Source: Victivallis vadensis
GTDB lineage: Bacteria > Verrucomicrobiota > Lentisphaeria > Victivallales > GWF2-50-93
Length of the DNA: 11,739 nt
Reading direction: 5' to 3'
NCBI GenBank assembly: GCA_020718525.1
Contig: DYRX01000111.1
Location: forward strand, 1 to 11,739
The stretch's first letter is position 1; every line of letters begins with the position of its first letter. The notes under the pieces are model-generated. The model was not told the origin of the DNA, did no database searches, and saw only the letters and a program-made list of their open reading frames with translations. Made by a program: the position numbers and the translations under genes. Of this stretch, positions 7,042-11,739 are shown piece after piece.

Positions 7042-7492
7042 TGCAGGCAACGATCCTCCTCTGTCTGCCGTCCGGAAAAGCAATGCTTAGGACAATGCAA
7101 TCCGCCAGCCCCTCGTTCTTCTCTACGCTGATCAGCACCCTTGTCTTTTCAGGGAGCGGAATTTCCGTCTTTTCATTCTCCGAGCTCAATGTCAATTTGC
7201 TGTTTGCAAAGCTTGCGGAAGCGTTTCCTGAGACTAGAATGCCGTCCTTCAGAACAATGTCATCATGGCATCTGCCTATGAAATTGCGCCATTTTCCTCT
7301 GAGGATTGCAAGCTCGGTGCCGGCATCGGCTCTGGTGATGGCTTCCCTGCATATCCTTGATCCATCAAAGAAAAAGATCCCGACCATGCTGATCAGTAGC
7401 GCCAATATTGACATTGCACACAAGATTTCTATCAGGGTATAACGCCTGATTTCCGTAACTTTCATGCTGGAAGTTTTTCGCATCATTTTCAT
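7028..7492 (-). CDS. Prepilin-like protein (type II secretion / type IV pilus pseudopilin)
   Basis: A 154-residue protein with a 17-residue basic leader and the class III signal RRYTLIEILCAMSILALLIS (16-35). Glu22 stands at mature position 5 if cleavage falls between R17 and Y18. The residue before the cut is Arg, not the usual Gly. The hydrophobic helix runs to about residue 42, followed by a globular part of about 110 residues with beta-strand-like alternation and two widely spaced cysteines (C85-region and near the C-terminus). This size fits a minor pseudopilin such as GspH or GspI, but I cannot tell which. The start overlaps the stop of the preceding gene by 4 bases (ATGA). Several alternative Met codons (positions 3, 4, 10) would only shorten the leader. 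Confidence 0.8.
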   Translation of the reverse strand: MKMMRKTSSMKVTEIRRYTLIEILCAMSILALLISMVGIFFFDGSRICREAITRADAGTELAILRGKWRNFIGRCHDDIVLKDGILVSGNASASFANSKLTLSSENEKTEIPLPEKTRVLISVEKNEGLADCIVLSIAFPDGRQRRIVACNENL

Positions 7493-7848
7493 TTTCCGAA
7501 CCTGATTTCAGCTATTGAGACATCTTTATTTCTGATTATGGCAAGAATGTGTCCGTCATTGTCCTCCTCCAGACGCGCTTTGATTTCCTCTTTCAGAGCC
7601 AGAGGACTCCTTTTGAATTCATCGGCAAGGATGAGCGACGCCTTTTCAGTGCTGGGATTGCGTTCAGATGAGATACGGTGGGTCAGATTGTCGAGAACTG
7701 AAATCGCCTCGCTCTCGAGCTCGAGCTTGTCCCTGTATTTTTTCATGGACGAGGCAACGGAATAGAAGCATCCGCTCAGCAGAACGAATATTGCCATGGC
7801 GAAGACTAGTTCAAGCATAGTGAAACGGCTTGAATATCTCATTTTCAT
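7489..7848 (-). CDS. Prepilin-like protein (pseudopilin), small
   Basis: A 119-residue protein with leader MKMRYSSR and the class III prepilin signal FTMLELVFAMAIFVLLSG (9-26). Glu13 is at mature position 5 if cleavage falls between R8 and F9; again Arg replaces the usual Gly. After the helix comes a helical charged region (KKYRDKLELESEAISVLDNL, 36-55) and a small C-terminal part ending in short beta-like strands. Length and the helix-rich post-signal region recall GspI/GspJ-type minor pseudopilins, but assignment to a subclass is not possible. Its ATG overlaps the gspE stop by 4 bases (ATGA), so its translation is probably coupled to that of the ATPase. Confidence 0.78.
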   Translation of the reverse strand: MKMRYSSRFTMLELVFAMAIFVLLSGCFYSVASSMKKYRDKLELESEAISVLDNLTHRISSERNPSTEKASLILADEFKRSPLALKEEIKARLEEDNDGHILAIIRNKDVSIAEIRFGK

Positions 7849-8915
7849 ATCAGTATCAGATCCTCTCTGCGTATAAGACCATCGCCTGCCATATTTTCGG
7901 CGCTAAGCTGGATGTCCGCTCCGGGATAGCTTTGTATCTTCCTTCTCAGTTCTGCGAGGCCGGGATTTTCCACAACGAAGTCCCTCCAGTGATCATCGGG
8001 GAGCAGATATGCCGCAACTGGGATTCTCCTGTCCATTGATTTTGAAGGAAGGAGCCTCTGGGACAATATTCCGGTGATTGCCGACGCAACGAGGAAAGGT
8101 TCGAAGCCCTGGTGCAGGAGCCGCGCATAAACTGAAGGGATATCGCCTGCGTGGAGAGTTGTTATGACGCGGTGCCCGCTGAGCGCGGCGCTCAGGACGA
8201 CCTTTGCAACATTCACATCACGTATTTCTCCTATCACTATTGTCTTCACATCGTGCCGCAAGACAGCCCTCAGTGCATCCTCATAGCCCCATTCGTCTTG
8301 TTTCTTCGTGAGCGAGACCTGGGAAATGCCGGGAATGATCTTCTCGATCGGGTCTTCTATTGAAATGATTGAAGCCGGATCCTGCGAATTTCGCAGGAGC
8401 TCGCGTATCATTGCGTATATTGCGGTGGTCTTTCCGGAGCCGGTCGGTCCGGTGAGGATGATTAGTCCGCAGGACGGCTGGAGCATTCGGCGCATCGCCG
8501 AGACGAGCACGTCGCTGTAGCCGAGATTTTCGAGGTCTGACGGATCTCCGGACGCGTGCAGAATCCTTATGCTGATCCTTTCTCCGTACACCGTGGGAAT
8601 CGCAGAGACCCTGAGTTCGGCATCCGGGAAATTCGCAAATCCGCGTATGGCGCCGTCCTGCGATATCTTCGTCATGTATGTCAGCATTCCTGCGAGCACC
8701 TTGATTCTCGATGAACATTGCGAGATGAAGTCGGAACCGCGAACTTGTCGCAGTTCCTTCTGGATGCCGTTTATCCTGAAGCGGACGGAGCAGGATTCCG
8801 CCGCCGGTATCCAGTAGATGTCGCTCGCAGATGCGGCCACCGCCTCTGAGAGAATTGCATCCACGAAGGCGACCGGATCGTCTCCTCCTGTTTTTTTCTC
8901 ATCTTGCTTTTTCAT
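7845..8915 (-). CDS. gspE: GspE/PilB-family secretion ATPase, short form
   Basis: A cytoplasmic hexameric motor ATPase that drives pseudopilus or pilus assembly, 356 residues. An N2-like domain (about 28-125) includes ASDIYWIPA and VRFRINGI. The RecA-like domain has Walker A GPTGSGKT (156-163), the Asp box SIEDPIE (185-191), Walker B TIVIGEIRD (225-233) and the His box TTLHAG (252-257), then ILSQRLL (283-289). All catalytic motifs are intact. It lacks the N1E domain that normally binds GspL and the four-cysteine zinc module of many GspE/PilB proteins, and is much shorter than the usual 500-570 residues. The start is the ATG at 8915, with AGAGG 7 bases upstream and 14 bases after the gspF-like stop; a longer frame opens at 9005 inside the previous gene and is unlikely. 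The closely spaced platform genes suggest a shared complex. Confidence 0.92.
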   Translation of the reverse strand: MKKQDEKKTGGDDPVAFVDAILSEAVAASASDIYWIPAAESCSVRFRINGIQKELRQVRGSDFISQCSSRIKVLAGMLTYMTKISQDGAIRGFANFPDAELRVSAIPTVYGERISIRILHASGDPSDLENLGYSDVLVSAMRRMLQPSCGLIILTGPTGSGKTTAIYAMIRELLRNSQDPASIISIEDPIEKIIPGISQVSLTKKQDEWGYEDALRAVLRHDVKTIVIGEIRDVNVAKVVLSAALSGHRVITTLHAGDIPSVYARLLHQGFEPFLVASAITGILSQRLLPSKSMDRRIPVAAYLLPDDHWRDFVVENPGLAELRRKIQSYPGADIQLSAENMAGDGLIRREDLILI

Positions 8916-8922
8916 GCAGGAA

Positions 8923-8927
8923 CCTCT
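8923..8927 (-). promoter_or_regulatory. Ribosome binding site that fixes the gspE start at 8915
   Basis: On the minus strand AGAGG lies 7 bases before the ATG at 8915 and just after the previous stop codon (8930-8932). This supports a short intergenic gap rather than a 76-base overlap from a start at 9005. Confidence 0.6.
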
Positions 8928-8929
8928 GG

Positions 8930-10324
8930 TTAGAAATCTGCCGCACGACGAATGACAGTCCATAGCACCTGCCATATCGCAAACAATGTGGTGCCGACAA
9001 AGCATGCGTTGAAAATTATGCAGAATGCTTCCAGCAAGACCACGAAGACATGATTTGAAGAATTGATTTCGCCGTTAAGCCATTCGGCAAGCATCCTGAA
9101 TCCTTCCTGAGGTTCTTCACGCACTGCGGCATTGCGGATGATCCAGTCGTGCGCCGCTGAGCCCAGCTTCATGTCTTCCCAGGCATCGGCCCAGTATTCT
9201 CCGCCCTCGACGGACGATGCGAACTTCGCAATCTTCCTCTTCATCCATCTCCCTTTGACGGCTTCCACATTCCACCTGGCGGCATCCACAACATCGAATC
9301 CGGCGCCAGTGAGCGTCGCCATCGCGCCGGCAACTTCTAGAAGTGCCATCCTTCTCAACTGCTTTCCAAAGAAAGGGATCTGCATCAGCAGGAACGACGC
9401 GAAGTCGGCTATCGGGTTGAAGGCGGTCATGAAAATGCGCAGTGCAAGTCTGAAATATATGAGAGGGACAGCGAAGAAAAATAGCACCTGGAGGACGATC
9501 AGCAGGAAAATGATCATGTCATATTTTCGACTGAGACCAATCTCACCCGCTATTATTGCCGGCAGGAAAACGGGAAAGAGAATCACCGAGGCAAAGCCTT
9601 CCATAAAAATATTTGAAGCACATATCACAGTTGACAGAAGAGGCGGCAAAGGAGTCTCCTCAAGAAGTTCGCAGAATATCTTTTCGAATTTGGGGATGAC
9701 AAATGTGAACAGGCCGAAGAAGATCACGATCAACGTAGAAAACTGTATTATCGGATAAGTCACCGACGCCTTGAAACTCTCGCGGATTCCCATCGAGAAA
9801 CGCAGGTTCGCCGCAAGTTGAGGCAGAATTTCCGGAAGCATGTTTTCCTTTTCCGCCTTTTCGACGGCGGCAAGATAATATCCAGGAAGATATTTTGACA
9901 TTCTCCGCCTGAGCGTCTCAGACAAAGTTTTCCCGTTCCTTAAATCCTTTACCGTCAAAGCGAGCTGGACTTTCCATGAGCCTGTTCCACAGAGGACGAC
10001 AAATTTAATCGAATCCATGGTTTTTCTGAAGATCTTTTTGAAAGTGGGGAAAGGTGATGGAATCGGGTCGGAAGGCTTCTTGATATGTTCCAGAATAGAG
10101 TGCAGGCAGTCATCAGGCGACGGCAGGGGTGCAGGGCGCGGTGTGTGGGGAGCTGTTTCCACATTTATCATTGTGGCGAGCGCCTCGTCGAAGGGAATAT
10201 TCCTCTGTGCCGCCCAGCCGAGCACGGACGCGAGATCATTCTCCCTGCCCGACAGGAAGAGCTTGCTCTGGGCAATGGAAAGGATTCCAGTTTCGCCAAG
10301 TGAAATTGTTTCACTCATCTTCAT
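8930..10324 (-). CDS. gspF: Second GspF/PilC-family platform protein, with an unusual insertion
   Basis: A 464-residue inner-membrane protein of the T2SS/T4P platform family. It has family features: LASVLGWAAQRNIPFDEALA (31-50) for the first helix of domain 1, LRNGKTLSETLRRR (128-141), the helix end PGYYLAAVEKAEKENMLPEIL (147-167), and domain 2 around LLEVAGAMATLTGAGFDVVDA (328-348). Unlike the upstream copy, domain 1 is split after residue 55 by about 60 residues with a Pro-rich section (PHTPRPAPLPSP, 59-70). Hydrophobic segments lie near 192-212, 241-260, 270-293 and 424-453, one more than the three usual for the family. The domain 2 motif LAEEDSISGM of the first copy is poorly matched here. 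The preferred ATG at 10324 overlaps the upstream stop (TAATG); ATG 10318 is an alternative. It is probably a partner of the first copy rather than a recent duplicate, because the two share little sequence. Confidence 0.85.
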   Translation of the reverse strand: MKMSETISLGETGILSIAQSKLFLSGRENDLASVLGWAAQRNIPFDEALATMINVETAPHTPRPAPLPSPDDCLHSILEHIKKPSDPIPSPFPTFKKIFRKTMDSIKFVVLCGTGSWKVQLALTVKDLRNGKTLSETLRRRMSKYLPGYYLAAVEKAEKENMLPEILPQLAANLRFSMGIRESFKASVTYPIIQFSTLIVIFFGLFTFVIPKFEKIFCELLEETPLPPLLSTVICASNIFMEGFASVILFPVFLPAIIAGEIGLSRKYDMIIFLLIVLQVLFFFAVPLIYFRLALRIFMTAFNPIADFASFLLMQIPFFGKQLRRMALLEVAGAMATLTGAGFDVVDAARWNVEAVKGRWMKRKIAKFASSVEGGEYWADAWEDMKLGSAAHDWIIRNAAVREEPQEGFRMLAEWLNGEINSSNHVFVVLLEAFCIIFNACFVGTTLFAIWQVLWTVIRRAADF

Positions 10325-11376
10325 TAGCAAGCACCAAGCTTGTCAATGATGGCAATCAGAGGCATGAAAAGGCTTATTACTACGGTTCCCACTATGCTTG
10401 ACATGATGCAGATGAGGAGGATTTCCCATGTCAGCCCGACATTCCTGATCGAGGACATCGCCCTGTCCTTGTAGATGTCGGCAAGCGTCGCAAGTTCGTC
10501 AGGCAGATCTTTCTCCTGGCTGTTTCTGACTGCGAGGGAGATCATTCCTGAGATTGAGTCCTCCTCCGCAAGGCTTTCAGCAAGCGCCCTCCCTTCTAAA
10601 TTTTTTCTTGACACATTTTTGAGAGCCTTGGAGATTCTGGGAATTTCCAGGAGACCGGAGATGACTTCGAGCGCTTCATGCACGGGAGTCCTATGCTTGG
10701 CCATCACGGACCACATCGAGCAGATCCGAGCCATCGCAAGGTTGCCGAATATCATATTTGAGAGGGGGAGCAGTCTGATTAGCCTTATGAAGCAAAGCGA
10801 CGAAAGCGAGGACGCTGAGATAAAAATCCAGAGCAGGAAAATCCATCCCACGACGAGCAATCCGAGGATTGCATTGAAATAGTGGACATAAAATCCTGAG
10901 ATGTCCAGAACAAGATTGGTGATGGAGGGCAGAATAGAGTTGCCTAGCAGTTCGGAAAATATCTGCCTGAAGCCGGGAACGACGAAGGAGAAGAGGAAGA
11001 ACATGACAGAAAGCGAAAATGCAATTACAAAAAGTGGATACGCGGCGAACGCTTTCACCATCAGGACAAGCTGATGGTCAATGTGCGAGTTGTAGGCAAG
11101 TTCGGCAAGGATCTCGAACAATGTGCCAGACTTCTCTCCGCTCTCCACCATCTTGATCTGGAAGGGCTGGAAGTATTCAGGGAACTGCTTCATGCTGGTG
11201 GACAGCGGTCTCCCCTCTGAAATGTCGGCGGCGAGTTTTTCCAGCATGCCCCGGAATCTGCGGTTCCTGAAGCTGGAGGCTAGCTGTCTCAAACTTTCCG
11301 GCAAGGGCAGATTTGACTTCAGAAGAAGCGAAAGCTGTCTGTAGAAGTCCATCACGTCCGCATTCCTGTTCCTCAT
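10324..11376 (-). CDS. gspF: GspF/PilC-family inner-membrane platform protein
   Basis: A polytopic platform protein that links the assembly ATPase to the growing (pseudo)pilus, 350 residues. Domain 1 (about 9-110) contains FYRQLSLLLKSNLPLPESL (11-29), LEKLAADISEGRPLS (45-59) and FQIKMVESGEKSGTL (72-86), the family's core pattern. Three hydrophobic segments lie near 111-135, 167-189 and 317-343, the normal number. Domain 2 (about 213-310) contains MARICSMWSVMAKHRTPVHE (215-234) and LEGRALAESLAEED (260-273). The start is placed at the ATG 11376, because GGAGG (11383-11387) lies 6 bases before it, whereas the ATG at 11382 abuts the site with no gap. It is the first gene of the minus-strand operon. 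No convincing promoter is visible in front of it. The stop overlaps the next start (TAATG). Confidence 0.92.
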   Translation of the reverse strand: MRNRNADVMDFYRQLSLLLKSNLPLPESLRQLASSFRNRRFRGMLEKLAADISEGRPLSTSMKQFPEYFQPFQIKMVESGEKSGTLFEILAELAYNSHIDHQLVLMVKAFAAYPLFVIAFSLSVMFFLFSFVVPGFRQIFSELLGNSILPSITNLVLDISGFYVHYFNAILGLLVVGWIFLLWIFISASSLSSLCFIRLIRLLPLSNMIFGNLAMARICSMWSVMAKHRTPVHEALEVISGLLEIPRISKALKNVSRKNLEGRALAESLAEEDSISGMISLAVRNSQEKDLPDELATLADIYKDRAMSSIRNVGLTWEILLICIMSSIVGTVVISLFMPLIAIIDKLGAC

Positions 11377-11382
11377 TGCCAT

Positions 11383-11387
11383 CCTCC
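11383..11387 (-). promoter_or_regulatory. Ribosome binding site that fixes the first gspF start at 11376
   Basis: GGAGG on the minus strand lies 6 bases before the ATG at 11376 and directly abuts the ATG at 11382. Spacing clearly favours the inner start, which shortens the protein by two residues. Confidence 0.6.
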
Positions 11388-11389
11388 AT

Positions 11390-11572
11390 CTATGTCAATT
11401 GGATGAATTTAGTTCTACTCGAATGCCGGTCATAGCATCTCGGGACGACAAAAGCCCTGATGCGGGGCTCGAAATGTTCTACGATGCTGACAAAGGCGTC
11501 CTTGCCGCCGTTTCTTATCAGTTTTATCACATTTTGTGCGTCGAATTCTTCCATGTGATGAAAAGCTTTCAA
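11390..11572 (-). pseudogene. Apparent remnant of an ECF sigma factor N-terminus
   Basis: A frame of 60 codons from a TTG (11572), or 54 from the ATG at 11554. Residues such as NVIKLIRNGGKDAFVSIVEH followed by FEPRIRAFV resemble the beginning of sigma-70 region 2 in ECF sigma factors, where the pattern is x-x-GD-x-xAF-x-x-(I/L)-(V/Y)-x-x-(Y/F)-x-P-x-(I/L)-x-x-(F/Y). The similarity ends after about residue 42; the tail RCYDRHSSRTKFIQLT lacks the AED-QE core and is followed by a stop. I tried the other two phases and found no continuation. Regions 2.2-4 are absent, so it cannot be an active sigma factor as it stands. It ends just before the secretion operon and might have been its old regulator. 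A chance resemblance remains possible. Confidence 0.35.
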
Positions 11573-11739
11573 TCCATGTTTGCTTCACATGAATATATAG
11601 CCTGGAAGCGCAAAAAAGTACAGGATTATCCAGAAATAGGATGAAGATTGGGTGCGCGCTCCAGTCTTTGAGTTCGATAAAGCCGTTTTTTCATGACTCT
11701 TATGACTTCTGCCGCGTCGCTCATCTAGTGTCCTGTCCC
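11390..11739. other. Degraded intergenic region upstream of the secretion operon
   Basis: This 350-base stretch has no intact gene. Apart from the sigma-like remnant, a 32-codon minus-strand frame (11724-11626) starts with an ATG preceded by AGGA at 6-base spacing (MSDAAEVIRVMKKRL...), but ends quickly. At 11618-11650 there is a string with repeated AGGAT and the dyad GGAT-T-ATCC, similar in style to dispersed 'ATCCTG' repeats I recall from environmental genomes. The window ends in AGTGTCCTGTCCC. I see no clear promoter for the downstream operon. Confidence 0.4.

Noticed and set aside
6978..7442. Plus-strand frame of 154 codons
   Set aside because: Exactly antisense to the prepilin gene at 7028-7492, which has a clear class III signal and operon context.
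11393..11398. TTGACA as a -35 box for the secretion operon
   Set aside because: Correct spacing would put the -10 and start site inside the first gene, after its start codon.
11399..11644. Plus-strand frame of 81 codons at the right edge
   Set aside because: Antisense to the sigma-like remnant, no ribosome binding site and no domain features.

Overview
The window comes from a bacterial chromosome of roughly even base composition. It holds two blocks of genes that run toward each other. The plus-strand block (430-6764) is housekeeping: gyrA, a polytopic HexNAc-1-phosphate transferase of the WecA/MraY superfamily, a single-pass membrane protein with TPR-like helical repeats, and cobT-cobS for cobalamin nucleotide-loop assembly. 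The minus-strand block (11376 down to 6850) is one tightly packed run of six genes for a type II secretion / type IV pilus-like assembly machine: two GspF-family platform proteins, a short GspE-type ATPase and three prepilin-like proteins. The two blocks converge in an 85-base gap (6765-6849).

The organism cannot be fixed from this window alone. Two prepilin leaders have Arg rather than Gly before the (F/Y)T-x-x-E cleavage motif, and there is an 'ACACGAAG'-type intergenic repeat. From memory both are common in Lentisphaerota and related PVC bacteria, so I suggest a Victivallales-like relative. This is inference, not something the sequence proves.

Layout. 1-129: possible N-terminus of a gene leaving the left edge on the minus strand. 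130-429: divergent intergenic region with a candidate gyrA promoter. 430-2970: gyrA, with Val at the Ser83-equivalent position of the quinolone-resistance-determining region. 2970-3016: a two-tier inverted repeat between gyrA and the transferase. 3070-4197: the transferase. 4202-4229: the best promoter in the window, followed by the TPR protein (4300-4935), cobT (4951-6012) and cobS (6009-6764), apparently one transcription unit. 6788-6815: a short imperfect repeat. 11376-6850 on the minus strand: gspF-like 1, gspF-like 2, gspE-like and three prepilin-like genes, linked by stop/start overlaps. 11390-11739: no intact gene, but an apparent remnant of an ECF sigma factor and other degraded sequence.

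How the genes work together. CobT makes alpha-ribazole phosphate and CobS joins the ribazole to adenosylcobinamide-GDP, so the cell carries at least the last steps of B12 assembly or salvage. The minus-strand set provides the motor (GspE), two inner-membrane platforms (GspF) and candidate pilus subunits. It has no secretin, no prepilin peptidase and no GspL/M-type proteins here, so those would have to come from elsewhere. Three gene starts were moved inward from the longest open frame on ribosome-binding-site evidence: the TPR protein, gspE and the first gspF.
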